Below are positions 1-9,285 of a stretch of 41,578 nucleotides of DNA, in pieces. The notes under the pieces were generated by a model, which was not told the origin of the DNA, made no database searches, and saw only the letters and a list, made by a program, of their open reading frames with translations. This DNA is from an uncultured Lachnospiraceae bacterium (GTDB taxonomy: Bacteria; Bacillota; Clostridia; Lachnospirales; Lachnospiraceae). A program made the translations under genes and the position numbers. The first letter of the stretch is position 1. Every line of letters begins with the position of its first letter. The stretch spans positions 1-41,578 of the forward strand of contig CAOKPU010000021.1 in assembly GCA_948470755.1 (NCBI GenBank), in the 5' to 3' direction.

Positions 1-2151
1 AAAACAACATTATTCAATGCGCTTACCGGTTCCAATCAGTTTGTAGGAAACTGGCCGGGAGTAACGGTAGAAAAAAAGGAGGGACGATTAAAGGGATATA
101 AGGATATTGCGGTTATGGACCTCCCCGGCATCTATTCGCTGTCGCCTTATACTTTGGAAGAAGTGGTGGCAAGAAATTACCTGATAGAGGAACGGCCGGA
201 TGTGATTTTAAATATTATAGACGGGACCAATCTGGAAAGGAACCTTTATTTGACGACTCAGCTTATGGAGCTAGGCATACCGGTTGTTATGGCTGTCAAT
301 ATGATGGATGTAGTAGAAAAAAACGGAGATAAAATACATATCGAAGAATTGAGCCGGAAAATGGGCTGCGAGGCAGTGGGCATTTCCGCATTAAAGGGAA
401 CTGGGGTTCAAAAGGCGGCGGAAAAGGCGGTGGCTTTGTCAAATGAAAAAAACGAAACTTCTTTTGTTTTTCCATTTTCCCCGGCAGTAGAAGGGGCTTT
501 GGTGGAAATTGAAAACAGGCTGGGAGAAGATGTGGCAAAGCAGCATCATCGTTTTTTTGCCCTGAAACTTTTGGAGAAGGATGATAAGATCTTAGCCCAT
601 ATGAAATCAGCGCCGGATGTGGGAGATATTATTGCAAGGCTGGAGGAGGATTTGGATGACGATGCGGAGAGCATCATCACAAACGAAAGATATATGTTCA
701 TTTCCTCTATCATAGGCGGATGTGTGAGTAAGGCAAAAAAAGGCGGATTGACGGTATCTGATAAAATTGATAAGATTGTTACGAACCGCTTCCTTGCATT
801 GCCTATTTTTGCGGCAGTGATGTTTATCGTATATTATTTTTCTGTTTCTACGGTCGGCACATGGGCGACTGACTGGGTCAATGACGGATTGTTCGGCGAC
901 GGATGGGGCTTTTTCGGAATGGAGATCCCGAGTATCCCGGCATTGCTGGAAACTTTGCTGCAAGCGATAAACTGTGCAGGATGGCTGCAAGGGCTGATCC
1001 TGAATGGGATTGTGGCGGGCGTGGGCGCCGTTTTGGGATTTGTCCCGCAAATGCTGGTCCTTTTCTTTTTCCTGGCATTTTTAGAAAGCTGCGGATATAT
1101 GGCAAGGGTTGCTTTTATTATGGACCGGGTTTTCCGTAAATTCGGCCTTTCCGGCAAATCTTTTATTCCCATGTTAATTGGGACGGGATGCGGGGTTCCC
1201 GGAATTATGGCGTCCCGTACGATTGAGAATGACAGGGACAGGAAAATGACGATTATGACGACTACCTTTATCCCCTGCAGTGCAAAACTCCCGATTATCG
1301 CTTTGATCGCGGGGGCGTTGTTCCAGGGGGCGTGGTGGGTGGCTCCCAGCGCTTATTTTGTAGGGATCTGCGCAATCATCTGTTCCGGGATTATCTTGAA
1401 AAAAACAAAAATGTTTGCAGGTGACCCGGCCCCTTTTGTAATGGAACTGCCTGCCTATCATATGCCTACCATTTCCAATATATTGCGGAGCATGTGGGAA
1501 AGAGGATGGTCTTTTATTAAGAAAGCAGGAACCGTTATTTTGTTATCTACTATTGTTATTTGGTTTACTACTTATTTTGGCTTTGTGGACGGGCGGTTCT
1601 GCATGTTGGATGATATGGAGATCGACCATAGTATTTTAGCCGCTATCGGGAATGGGATCAGTTGGTTGTTTATCCCTCTTGGATGGGGGGACTGGCGTTC
1701 CACAGTTGCAGCGATCACCGGGCTTGTGGCAAAAGAGAATGTAGTAGGGACTTTTGGGATCCTTTTCGGATTTGCCGAAGTGGCGGAAGAAGGAGAAGAG
1801 ATATGGGGAATGCTGGCGGGGAATATGACGATGGCTGCAGCATATTCTTTCCTGGTATTTAATCTTTTATGCGCCCCTTGTTTTGCCGCGATGGGAGCCA
1901 TCAAGAGAGAAATGAACCATATCAAATGGTTTTGGTTTGCCATCGGTTATCAGACCGTCTTGGCTTATGTCGTATCCCTTTGCATCTACCAGATGGGGAC
2001 ATGGCTTTCTTCCGGCGTTTTTGGTCTTGGAACAGCGGCGTCATTCCTGTTTATTGCCGGCTTTATCTATCTGCTGGCGCGGCCTTATAGAGAAAGCGGC
2101 TCCTTAAAGGCAAATGTAAAGGTCGGGAAAAAAATGATGCTGATAAAATAA
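1..2151 (+). CDS. feoB: Ferrous iron transporter FeoB (5' end missing)
   Basis: FeoB is the GTP-gated inner-membrane importer of Fe(II). The frame is open from base 1, which falls inside the G1 loop: the first codons read KTTLFNALTG, so only the start of the GTPase domain is lost. G3 is seen as DLPG, G4 as NMMD and G5 as ISAL, followed by a helical spacer. The polytopic membrane part from about base 780 has the Gate-type motifs GCGVPGIMASR and PCSAKLPI, typical of FeoB. 716 codons are present, close to the usual 700 or so. A small Cys-rich protein follows 50 bases downstream and probably shares the transcript. FeoA, normally just upstream, would lie outside the window. The family call is secure; metal specificity is inferred from it. 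Confidence 0.97.
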   Translation, partial: KTTLFNALTGSNQFVGNWPGVTVEKKEGRLKGYKDIAVMDLPGIYSLSPYTLEEVVARNYLIEERPDVILNIIDGTNLERNLYLTTQLMELGIPVVMAVNMMDVVEKNGDKIHIEELSRKMGCEAVGISALKGTGVQKAAEKAVALSNEKNETSFVFPFSPAVEGALVEIENRLGEDVAKQHHRFFALKLLEKDDKILAHMKSAPDVGDIIARLEEDLDDDAESIITNERYMFISSIIGGCVSKAKKGGLTVSDKIDKIVTNRFLALPIFAAVMFIVYYFSVSTVGTWATDWVNDGLFGDGWGFFGMEIPSIPALLETLLQAINCAGWLQGLILNGIVAGVGAVLGFVPQMLVLFFFLAFLESCGYMARVAFIMDRVFRKFGLSGKSFIPMLIGTGCGVPGIMASRTIENDRDRKMTIMTTTFIPCSAKLPIIALIAGALFQGAWWVAPSAYFVGICAIICSGIILKKTKMFAGDPAPFVMELPAYHMPTISNILRSMWERGWSFIKKAGTVILLSTIVIWFTTYFGFVDGRFCMLDDMEIDHSILAAIGNGISWLFIPLGWGDWRSTVAAITGLVAKENVVGTFGILFGFAEVAEEGEEIWGMLAGNMTMAAAYSFLVFNLLCAPCFAAMGAIKREMNHIKWFWFAIGYQTVLAYVVSLCIYQMGTWLSSGVFGLGTAASFLFIAGFIYLLARPYRESGSLKANVKVGKKMMLIK

Positions 2152-2201
2152 GGGAAACGGCTGCCGGCGGGACCTGGGCCAAAGTTTTTATAGGAGGGAT
2201 T

Positions 2202-2333
2202 ATGGGAACAATCATCATTGGAGCTATTATTTTATTTGCTGTAGCTTTTGCTGTAAAAAGTATTTTAAAAGATAAGAAAAACGGGAAGTCCATTTGCGGC
2301 GGCGACTGCGGCCATTGCGGCCGCTGCCATTAA
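2202..2333 (+). CDS. FeoB-associated Cys-rich membrane protein
   Basis: This is a 43-residue protein. It has an N-terminal hydrophobic helix (residues 3-18), a short basic stretch, and a C-terminal tail with four cysteines (ICGGDCGHCGRCH). That is the layout of the small FeoB-associated Cys-rich proteins that follow feoB in many Firmicutes. AGGAGGG lies 5-6 bases before the ATG. The cysteine and histidine tail would suit binding iron or delivering it at the transporter, but this role is inferred from context and not proven for the family. It stops 15 bases before the end of the convergent germination gene. Confidence 0.85.
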   Translation: MGTIIIGAIILFAVAFAVKSILKDKKNGKSICGGDCGHCGRCH

Positions 2334-2348
2334 ACGGGAACGTTGTTT

Positions 2349-3785
2349 TTAACGGTGTCTCCAGGATCTGCTTGGTTGTGCTTTTGCCGTAGGATAGCGA
2401 AGGAGCAATGTCCGCAGGGCTTTCCAGTTAAAAGGGTATAATGGCCAAAAATAACTCATACCGCCGAAAGTCGGAGTGGTGGCGGTTGAAAGAAGGACGA
2501 GAAATAAACCGCACAAAAATCCCCATAGCCCAAACATAGCAGTGGTTATGATGAGGAACAGGCGGTAAACCCTAAGGCCGTCGCTGAACTCGATGCTGGC
2601 AAGCGATAAGCTGGTAAGAAGGGTAACGGCGGCATAAAACAGGATTTCTACGGAAGCCCAGTTTAATTCTACGGCGATGTCCCCAATAATCAATCCGCCG
2701 ATAATGGATAAAGAGCCGGAGAATTTGCCGGAGTTGACGGAGGCGGAATATTTAAATAAATCCAGAAGGAATTCTACCGCCAGGACATAGAAAACGATGG
2801 CGGCTCCGGAAACCGGTTTGGAAGACATTAGTTTCCATTTTTCGGAAAATTGAGGGAAGTATACGGTAAGCAACAAAAATAACGGCATTAAGACAAGGCT
2901 TACCGGAATGCACAGAAAACGGACTAATCGGAAATAAGTTCCGACGACAGGGCTTTTATAATAATCTTCCGGGCTTTGTGTAAACTGGAAAATAGTACAA
3001 GGCAGTATGAGGACGGAAGGGGAATTGTCCACAATAACCGCGATATGCCCCTCCGTAAGGAAACTACAGGCTACATCAGGCCGCCCGGTATAATGCATAC
3101 AGGGAAGAGGGTGGAACCAGCGTTTTTTTACCAACAGCTCCTCCAGGCTTTTGGTTCCCATAGTCAGGGAAGTAACGGACAGGGAGGAAAGCGCCTGTTT
3201 TAATTGATCCAATAGCTGGGGATTGGCAAGGCCGTCTACATATGCTATTGCCACATCCGTCTTGCTTTCCGCCCCGATAGACATGATTTCAAAAGCCAGC
3301 CTGGGGGAACGTATCCGGCGGCGGATCAGGTTGGCATTAAAAAGCATAGTCTCTACAAACCCGTCTTTTGCGCCTGAAGTAACCTGTTCCGTATCCGGTT
3401 CGCTGATGCTTCTGGCAGGATAAGTACGGACATCTATGATAATGGCCTGTGCAAAACCATCGATGAAAAGGACGGAAGGGCCGCTTAAAAGGCTGCGGAC
3501 GATTTCTTCCCAATTATCCGTAAGAGATGTTTGGGCATATCCTATTTTCGCATTCATATAGCGTTCGATATCCGTTATGCTGTTGTCTTTCATGTAGATA
3601 GGATTTTGAAGATCGGAAAAAATCTGCTGCAAAATCTCCACCCGGCAAAAACCGTTAATCCCCACCCAGTATCCTTTGGCAGCTCCTAACAAAAGGTGAC
3701 GGGTGATGATGTCAAAGCTTTTATGGACAGGGAAAACGTCCTCTATTTGCCGGATGTTATTGTCAAGTTCTCTTGATAACTGCAT
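2349..3785 (-). CDS. GerA/SpoVAF family spore germination protein
   Basis: This 478-residue protein has the GerA A-subunit layout. A soluble N-terminal half of about 280 residues (with PSVLFIDG and RRIRSPRLAFE) is followed by a membrane half with about five hydrophobic segments, ending in a YFWPLYPFNWKAL motif typical of the GerA/SpoVAF family. GerA-type proteins sit in the spore inner membrane and take part in nutrient germinant sensing or ion release; SpoVAF is a paralogue linked to the SpoVA channel. No B or C subunit genes and no spoVA genes are adjacent, so it is an orphan here. The ATG at 3785 is chosen because AAGGGG precedes it at good spacing. A longer in-frame start at 3821 lies inside a hairpin and is unlikely. 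Which paralogue it is remains uncertain. Confidence 0.85.
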   Translation of the reverse strand: MQLSRELDNNIRQIEDVFPVHKSFDIITRHLLLGAAKGYWVGINGFCRVEILQQIFSDLQNPIYMKDNSITDIERYMNAKIGYAQTSLTDNWEEIVRSLLSGPSVLFIDGFAQAIIIDVRTYPARSISEPDTEQVTSGAKDGFVETMLFNANLIRRRIRSPRLAFEIMSIGAESKTDVAIAYVDGLANPQLLDQLKQALSSLSVTSLTMGTKSLEELLVKKRWFHPLPCMHYTGRPDVACSFLTEGHIAVIVDNSPSVLILPCTIFQFTQSPEDYYKSPVVGTYFRLVRFLCIPVSLVLMPLFLLLTVYFPQFSEKWKLMSSKPVSGAAIVFYVLAVEFLLDLFKYSASVNSGKFSGSLSIIGGLIIGDIAVELNWASVEILFYAAVTLLTSLSLASIEFSDGLRVYRLFLIITTAMFGLWGFLCGLFLVLLSTATTPTFGGMSYFWPLYPFNWKALRTLLLRYPTAKAQPSRSWRHR

Positions 3786-3804
3786 GGTATAAGCCCCTTT
3801 TCTT

Positions 3805-3832
3805 AAAAAATCAGCTATCAAGCTGATTTTTT
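3805..3832 (-). terminator. Terminator-like hairpin in the leader of the germination gene
   Basis: A perfect 12-bp inverted repeat (arm AAAAAATCAGCT, loop ATCA) sits 20 bases upstream of the germination gene start codon. Read on the minus strand it is a short GC-containing stem followed by six T, the form of an intrinsic terminator. No gene upstream on that strand needs ending, so it may act as an attenuator or mRNA-stability hairpin in the gene's own leader. The functional reading is inference. Confidence 0.5.
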
Positions 3833-4084
3833 AATCTAATATCTGCTCTTTTTACTCGTTTTATTCTTTATATCCCAGAAAATACCTAACACCCGGATCT
3901 TATGGAATAAAAAACCTGGATTTTTTAGCGTTTGCGGGGTAGAATATATTATTAAGATTTCATGAAGGATATTGAGTTATCTATAAAAATGTGATACGTT
4001 AAAAAAATAAAACAGTAGAAAAATCGCGATCCATAAAAGCGGGTCATTATCGTGTTTAAGTTATGGCGCGGGATAGGAGTACAG

Positions 4085-5248
4085 ATGAAGAACAGACTAT
4101 ATTATATATTATTCCTGTTATATGCTATTGTGGTGGCGTTTGTCCTGTATGTAAACGGTGTGTTTACGGGAGGGAAAGGTTCTTTTGTAAACCTTGCTAT
4201 TAATATCGGTTTTTTGATTATTATAGGAGTGTTGTTCCTGATTTCAGCCGTCAGCTTCGGCAGGCTGAATGGAGTAACCAATGAACTGGAAGATTTTACT
4301 TACCGGATGCAGAAAGAGTATAAAGAGGCGAATGGAAAAAACCTTTGGGTGAATTATCAGGACCGCAATAATGTATTTAAGAATGAAGAATTGTCCGCCG
4401 CTTTTCATAAGTACCGCATGAGGGTAAAAAGCCTACGGTCGAAGCGGGGGGCGGGAAGCCCGTGCGATTTGGAAGAATATATCAACGAGGATCTTTTGGA
4501 CCGGGTTGGGATGAACTTTTTTAATTCCGGGATATCCGGCACTCTTACGGGGCTTGGGATCCTTGGCACATTCCTTGGCTTATCCATGGGCCTGGGATCT
4601 TTCAACGGGGATGATATTTTTACGATTTCCGACAATGTAGGATCATTGCTTTCCGGTATGAAGGTGGCTTTCCATACCTCCGTATATGGTATTTTCTTTT
4701 CACTGGTATTTAACCTGGTTTATCGCAGCATCATGTCGGATGCCTATGAAAAATTAGAAGAGTTTTTATGTATGTTCCGTCAGACGATGCAGCCAAAGAC
4801 TGCAAAAGAGGATGAAAATGCTGCGGCTATGCTGGTATATCAAGCGGGGATTTCCAACGCCTTAAAGCAAATGCTTGAGATGATGAAAGGTAATGCAGCA
4901 GAGCAGACTCAAGGGGTGGAACGCATTGTGGATAAATTTACCGGCCAAATGCAGACAGCTTTGGGTTCCGACTTTCAGAAACTTGGCATTATCTTAAAAG
5001 AGGCAGGAGAGGCCCAGGCAGTCAGCGCCGCCAATGCAAAGGAAATGATTGAGGCTGTTACCGCTTTGGTGGAAGTAAACCGCAATGTGCAATCTGCCCT
5101 TGCCAAGGTGATGGACAGACAGGAGCAGTTTGCAAAAGAATTAAGGGAACAGAAGGAAAAACTGGTAAGTACATGCAATGAGATGAGCGATGAAGTGGCA
5201 AGCCAGCTATATGCTTTCGACCAGATGAGGAGCCTGTATGAAAAATAA
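4085..5248 (+). CDS. MotA/TolQ/ExbB-like motor channel protein (ZorA-like)
   Basis: This 387-residue protein has four predicted membrane segments, at about residues 6-26, 36-58, 146-172 and 195-216. The third and fourth carry the glycine-rich pattern (SGTLTGLGILGTFLGL, VAFHTSVYG) of the MotA/TolQ/ExbB proton channel domain. After the channel comes a roughly 150-residue helical, coiled-coil-prone cytoplasmic tail, as in ZorA but shorter. The next gene overlaps by 11 bases and encodes the matching MotB/OmpA-like partner, so the two should form one 5:2-type ion-driven stator. An upstream GTG at 4052 is in frame, but the ATG at 4085 has GGAG at proper spacing and is preferred. The biological role is unknown. 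No flagellar, Tol or Zorya effector genes are nearby. Confidence 0.85.
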   Translation: MKNRLYYILFLLYAIVVAFVLYVNGVFTGGKGSFVNLAINIGFLIIIGVLFLISAVSFGRLNGVTNELEDFTYRMQKEYKEANGKNLWVNYQDRNNVFKNEELSAAFHKYRMRVKSLRSKRGAGSPCDLEEYINEDLLDRVGMNFFNSGISGTLTGLGILGTFLGLSMGLGSFNGDDIFTISDNVGSLLSGMKVAFHTSVYGIFFSLVFNLVYRSIMSDAYEKLEEFLCMFRQTMQPKTAKEDENAAAMLVYQAGISNALKQMLEMMKGNAAEQTQGVERIVDKFTGQMQTALGSDFQKLGIILKEAGEAQAVSAANAKEMIEAVTALVEVNRNVQSALAKVMDRQEQFAKELREQKEKLVSTCNEMSDEVASQLYAFDQMRSLYEK

Positions 5249-6161
5249 ACGGAAGAACAGGGAGGCTTTTTTGGAACAAGGCTATTGGCAGTCTTATTCC
5301 GATATGATGGCGGCCTTGCTGCTGATTTTCATATTGATTATAGCCATAACCCTGGCGATTTATAAACAAAAGACTACTGATTTAGACCAGACACGCCTGG
5401 AGCTGGATACCGCTCAGGCACAGCTTGATTCCACCATAACGGATTTGGAAAATTCCAAGAGAGAGTTGGAAAAATCTAATGAAGAACTGGCTTCTTCGCT
5501 GGCGGAGCTACAGCAGGCCTATGCCCAGGCGGCTTTGACCCAGGAAGAGCTGAATAAAGCGTACTTGGAAATTGAGAACGCGAAAAATGAATTGACGGTT
5601 ACAAAAAATGAGCTGCAGGACATTGTCGGCATCCGTACAGATATTATAGGCGCTTTACAGTCCGCTTTCAATAATTCCAGCATGAAAGTAGATGCTCATA
5701 CGGGTTCGATCACTTTTTCCTCCGATGTGTTGTTTCGGTACAATAGTTCAACCTTGACGACAGACAGTAAGAAAACTTTGCAGGAGATCATCCCTATGTA
5801 TCTGGATGTTTTGTTGCAGGAACAGTTCCGGGGCTATATAGCGGAAATCATCATCGAAGGACATACCGATACGGATGGCAGTTATGAAAGCAACATGGAG
5901 CTGTCTTATAATCGTGCGAAAGCCGTGGCGGATTTTTGCCTCAATAAGAAAAACGGGCTTAGCGAAGATAAAATTGAGCAGCTACAAAAGATTCTTACCG
6001 TCAATGGAAAGTCATGGAGCAACCCCGTCTTGAAACAGGATGCGGCAGCAGGCCAGGAGGAAAACGTAGATATGGCGGCTTCCCGGCGCGTTGAGATCAA
6101 ATTCCGTCTGAAAGAGGATGAAATGATAGAAAAAATTTCAGGGATTTTATCCCAGGAGTAA
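5238..6161 (+). CDS. MotB/OmpA-like motor partner (ZorB-like)
   Basis: This 307-residue protein has the stator B-subunit layout. A short cytoplasmic N-terminus is followed by one membrane helix (residues 22-41) that begins SDMMAALL. Asp22 stands where the ion-carrying aspartate of MotB and ZorB lies. A long coiled coil follows (about residues 45-130, rich in repeated Leu/Glu heptads), and then an OmpA-like peptidoglycan-binding domain (about 155-295) with EGHTDTDG at 207-214 and a conserved NRAKAV helix. The start overlaps the channel gene by 11 bases with AGGAG 6 bases ahead, which indicates translational coupling. In a Gram-positive cell the OmpA domain would grip the thick wall while the channel partner drives motion. 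The function is otherwise unassigned. Confidence 0.87.
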   Translation: MKNKRKNREAFLEQGYWQSYSDMMAALLLIFILIIAITLAIYKQKTTDLDQTRLELDTAQAQLDSTITDLENSKRELEKSNEELASSLAELQQAYAQAALTQEELNKAYLEIENAKNELTVTKNELQDIVGIRTDIIGALQSAFNNSSMKVDAHTGSITFSSDVLFRYNSSTLTTDSKKTLQEIIPMYLDVLLQEQFRGYIAEIIIEGHTDTDGSYESNMELSYNRAKAVADFCLNKKNGLSEDKIEQLQKILTVNGKSWSNPVLKQDAAAGQEENVDMAASRRVEIKFRLKEDEMIEKISGILSQE

Positions 6162-6220
6162 TATGCTAAGGCAAAAAATGTGCGTCAGGATGCACACTCG
6201 CGCCGGAGTACGGCTACGAC

Positions 6221-6252
6221 AACAGGCCCTGAAAACTTTCAGGACCTGTTTT
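6221..6252. terminator. Convergent hairpin after the motor genes
   Basis: The sequence AACAGGCCCTGAAA / TTTCAGGACCTGTT forms a 13-bp stem with one mismatch and a very tight loop. It lies between the end of the motor operon (plus) and the end of the small minus-strand gene. A short T run follows on the plus side and an A/T end on the other side, so it could stop transcripts from both directions. Confidence 0.6.
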
Positions 6253-6258
6253 GCCGTT

Positions 6259-6489
6259 TCAGTAATGATATTCCCCGGACTGGTATAAGAAAGTGCGGAT
6301 TCTGCAGTCGCGGCTGTAAGTAGTCGTACAGCAGTCCAAAGAAGCTTTTGGCAATTCCTTTTTTGCATCTTCAAAAACCTTTGCAAAACCGTCATTTCTT
6401 TTTTTGTTTTCTGTTTCCGGAAGATAATGCTTTCTTTGGTCGCGTCTTATCCTGCCAACATCGGAAACTGCCATTACCGGCTGCACCAT
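6259..6489 (-). CDS. Small conserved-looking protein of unknown function
   Basis: This open frame encodes 76 residues. The protein is soluble-looking, basic in the middle and rich in charged residues, with a C-terminal part containing two adjacent cysteines and YSRDCRIRTFLY. I do not recognise the family. It lies opposite the motor and HAD genes in an otherwise empty 550-base stretch, with a hairpin just past its stop. The first ATG in frame (6489) has no ribosome site at normal distance. A strong AAGGAGGG lies 33-41 bases further upstream (6523-6530), directly before in-frame ATT and ATC codons. Either translation starts at a rare codon there, adding about 10 residues, or the original start has mutated. 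Coding status is moderately likely. Confidence 0.5.
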   Translation of the reverse strand: MVQPVMAVSDVGRIRRDQRKHYLPETENKKRNDGFAKVFEDAKKELPKASLDCCTTTYSRDCRIRTFLYQSGEYHY

Positions 6490-6708
6490 AAAAATACCAT
6501 GAAATCCTTTTGCTGCGATAATCCCTCCTTGGATGTGTATTCCGATAGTGTCCGTGCGTTCTTAATATATATTTCGTATTGTGGATTGAAAAAGCTTAGA
6601 GGAAAAACAAAAAAACAATATTATTTTATTTTTAGTTGTGGTAATATATACAAAGTGGACTTTCGCAAGAAAGCCCCTCTTGAATGGATAAAAAGGAAAG
6701 GGAAAAAG

Positions 6709-7380
6709 ATGCTTGAAAATATAGACGCAGTCATTTTTGATTTAGATGGTTCCCTTGTGGATTCAATGTGGATGTGGGAGAAGATCGATATTGAATATTT
6801 AGGCCGTTTTGGGATTAAGCTGCCTCAAAACCTGCAATCGGAAATAGAAGGGATGAGCTTTAGTGAAACAGCGGCTTACTTTAAGAATCGGTTTTCGCTT
6901 CCGGATGCCGTTTGGCAGATCAAAGAGGACTGGAATGCGATGGCATGGGATAAGTATAGCCATGAAGTGCCGCTTAAAAGGGGAGTGAAAGCTTTTTTGG
7001 ACATATGCCTGGAACGGGGAATTGCTTTGGGGATTGCTACCAGCAATTCCCGGGAGTTGGCAGGCAACATTATATCCGTACATAAATTGGAAGATTATTT
7101 TTCCTGCATTATGACGGGCTGCGATGTGGCAAAAGGCAAGCCGGCTCCGGATATATATTTGGCGGTGGCAAAAGAATTGATGGTGGAACCAAAACGCTGC
7201 CTTGTCTTTGAAGATATCATTCCCGGCATCCTGGCGGGAAAAGCCGCCGGAATGAAAGTCTGTGCTGTCGAAGACAAATATTCCATTGCGCAGAAAGAGG
7301 AGAAATCATTAGCGGCCGATTACTATATTGAAGATTTTGTATATTTAGCCGATGAATGTAGAAGGAAATCATTACTATGA
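6709..7380 (+). CDS. HAD-family phosphatase (PgmB/Gph-like)
   Basis: This 223-residue protein of the haloacid dehalogenase superfamily would be a small-molecule phosphatase or phosphoglucomutase-like enzyme. Motif I is [10 protein letters not shown] (nucleophile Asp11, acid Asp13; Ser where Thr is usual). Motif II is GIATSNS. Motif III holds a lysine in KGKPAPD. Motif IV is FEDIIPGI. A helical cap lies between motifs I and II, as in the beta-phosphoglucomutase group. The frame is open further upstream to 6427, but the ATG at 6709 is where homology-like sequence starts, and a purine-rich AAGGAAAGGGA precedes it. The stop overlaps the start of the next gene (ATGA), so the two are co-translated. 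The substrate cannot be read from the sequence. Confidence 0.88.
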   Translation: MLENIDAVIFDLDGSLVDSMWMWEKIDIEYLGRFGIKLPQNLQSEIEGMSFSETAAYFKNRFSLPDAVWQIKEDWNAMAWDKYSHEVPLKRGVKAFLDICLERGIALGIATSNSRELAGNIISVHKLEDYFSCIMTGCDVAKGKPAPDIYLAVAKELMVEPKRCLVFEDIIPGILAGKAAGMKVCAVEDKYSIAQKEEKSLAADYYIEDFVYLADECRRKSLL

Positions 7381-9281
7381 AGGGATTTTTACCGATATCA
7401 AAAGAAGAACTTGCCTCACGCGGCATTCAACAGTTAGACTTTGTTTATGTAATTGGCGATGCTTATGTGGATCATCCTTCTTTTGGACATGCTATTATCA
7501 GCCGCGTTTTGGAGGCGCATGGGTATACCGTAGGGATTATTTCCCAGCCGGACTGGAAGGATGAGAAAAGCGTTACCGTCCTTGGCAGGCCCAGGCTTGC
7601 GTTCTTAGTATCGGCAGGGAATATGGATTCCATGGTCAATCATTATTTCGTTTCAAAAAAGCATCGGCCCAACGATGCCTATACTCCGGGAGGGGCGGCT
7701 GGCAGGAGGCCGGATCATGCGACGGCGGCATACGGCAACTTGATCCGCCGTTCCTACAAAGACGTCCCCGTGATCATCGGAGGGGTGGAGGCAAGCTTGC
7801 GGCGGCTGGCCCATTACGATTATTGGTCCGACCGCCTAAAAAGATCAATTTTGTTGGATTCCCAGGCGGATTTGATTTCTTATGGGATGGGGGAACGCTC
7901 CATTGTGGAAATTGCGGACGCCCTTGATGCCGGGATAGCTGTCAAAGATATCACGTTCATTGCCGGGACTGTTTATAAAACCAAGGATATTTCCGGCATC
8001 TATGACAGTCTGTTGCTGCCTTCTTATGAAAGCATGAAAGAGGATAAGGCTTCTTATGCGGACAGTTTTTGCAAGCAGTATCAAAATACCGATCCTTTTA
8101 CCGGAAAATATTTAATAGAACCTTATCCCAATGGCGTCTATGTTGTACAGAATCCGCCCGCAAAGCCATTATCAGCCGAAGAAATGGATGCGATATATGA
8201 TTTGCCTTACCAAAGGACGTATCATCCTTCTTATGAGGAAAAGGGAGGAGTGCCGGCCGTTGCTGAGATTAAATTTTCACTGACCAGCAGCCGGGGATGT
8301 TTTGGGGGCTGTAATTTTTGTGCTTTAACTTTCCATCAGGGGAGGATTGTACAGGCCAGAAGCCATGATTCCATTATACGGGAAGCGGAAGTTATGGCGA
8401 AGGAAGAGGATTTTAAAGGCTATATCCATGATGTGGGAGGGCCGACGGCGAATTTCAGACATCCTTCCTGTAAAAAGCAGATGGCAACAGGGGTTTGCAA
8501 GGATAGGCAATGCCTTTTCCCTAAGCCTTGTCCTAATCTGACGGCAGACCATAGCGACTATCTGGGACTTTTGCGCAAGCTGCGTTCCCTCCCCGGAGTA
8601 AAGAAGGTATTTATCCGTTCCGGCATTCGTTTCGATTATCTGTTGACCGACCCGGACGATACGTTTTTTTGGGAGCTTGTGGAACACCATATCAGCGGGC
8701 AGTTAAAAGTGGCGCCGGAGCATATTTCAGATGCGGTGCTTTCTAAAATGGGAAAGCCGGCAAAAGCGGTCTATGAGAATTTTGTAAAAAAATATGGTGA
8801 AATCAATGCCCGGCTTGGGAAAAAACAGTTCCTTGTCCCATATTTGATGTCTTCCCATCCCGGCTCCACCTTAAAAGAGGCAGTGGAACTGGCGGAATAT
8901 TTAAGGGATTTAGGCTATATGCCGGAACAGGTACAGGATTTTTATCCTACCCCGTCTACGGTATCTACCGTAATGTATTATACCGGGATCGACCCTTTTA
9001 GCAAAAAAGAAGTGTATGTATGCCGCAATCCCCATGAAAAAGCGATGCAGCGGGCATTAATACAATATAGGAACCCCAAGAATTATGATCTGGTGCATGA
9101 AGCGCTAAAGAAAGCCGGAAGAGATGATCTTGTCGGTTACGGTAAAAAATGCCTGATAAGGCCAAAGGGCCGGGAAAAGCAAAAAGAAAAAATGGATGAT
9201 ACGCAAAAGAGAAGTCCCTACGGAAAGAAAAAGAAGACGATTAGGAATATCCATAAAAAGAAAAGGGATAGAAAGGTATGA
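7377..9281 (+). CDS. YgiQ family radical SAM protein (UPF0313)
   Basis: This 634-residue protein has the complete YgiQ layout. An N-terminal cobalamin-binding-like domain includes [13 protein letters not shown] and [12 protein letters not shown] radical SAM core follows with CxxxCxxC at Cys308, Cys312 and Cys315 ([10 protein letters not shown]), then the family C-terminal part. The last 40 or so residues are very rich in lysine and arginine, a basic tail that could contact nucleic acid. Family members bind a [4Fe-4S] cluster and S-adenosylmethionine; the reaction is not known to me. It starts with a 4-base overlap on the HAD gene and is followed 4 bases later by an SDR gene, so it lies in a three-gene operon. 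Confidence 0.93.
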   Translation: MKGFLPISKEELASRGIQQLDFVYVIGDAYVDHPSFGHAIISRVLEAHGYTVGIISQPDWKDEKSVTVLGRPRLAFLVSAGNMDSMVNHYFVSKKHRPNDAYTPGGAAGRRPDHATAAYGNLIRRSYKDVPVIIGGVEASLRRLAHYDYWSDRLKRSILLDSQADLISYGMGERSIVEIADALDAGIAVKDITFIAGTVYKTKDISGIYDSLLLPSYESMKEDKASYADSFCKQYQNTDPFTGKYLIEPYPNGVYVVQNPPAKPLSAEEMDAIYDLPYQRTYHPSYEEKGGVPAVAEIKFSLTSSRGCFGGCNFCALTFHQGRIVQARSHDSIIREAEVMAKEEDFKGYIHDVGGPTANFRHPSCKKQMATGVCKDRQCLFPKPCPNLTADHSDYLGLLRKLRSLPGVKKVFIRSGIRFDYLLTDPDDTFFWELVEHHISGQLKVAPEHISDAVLSKMGKPAKAVYENFVKKYGEINARLGKKQFLVPYLMSSHPGSTLKEAVELAEYLRDLGYMPEQVQDFYPTPSTVSTVMYYTGIDPFSKKEVYVCRNPHEKAMQRALIQYRNPKNYDLVHEALKKAGRDDLVGYGKKCLIRPKGREKQKEKMDDTQKRSPYGKKKKTIRNIHKKKRDRKV

Positions 9282-9285
9282 TTTT

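Noticed and set aside
607-1050. Minus-strand ORFs opposite feoB
   Set aside because: They are shadows of a clear coding gene and encode low-complexity sequence with no recognisable pattern.
4052-4084. GTG start for the motor channel gene
   Set aside because: It is in frame but has no ribosome site; ATG 4085 has GGAG at correct spacing.
4085-6161. A complete Zorya anti-phage system
   Set aside because: Only the motor pair is present. The flanking genes are a GerA-type protein and HAD, YgiQ and SDR proteins, with no helicase-nuclease (ZorD) or ZorC/ZorE-like gene within reach.
6427-6708. N-terminal extension of the HAD phosphatase
   Set aside because: The frame is open here, but the sequence does not look like HAD protein, overlaps the minus-strand small gene, and a proper start with family motif follows at 6709.
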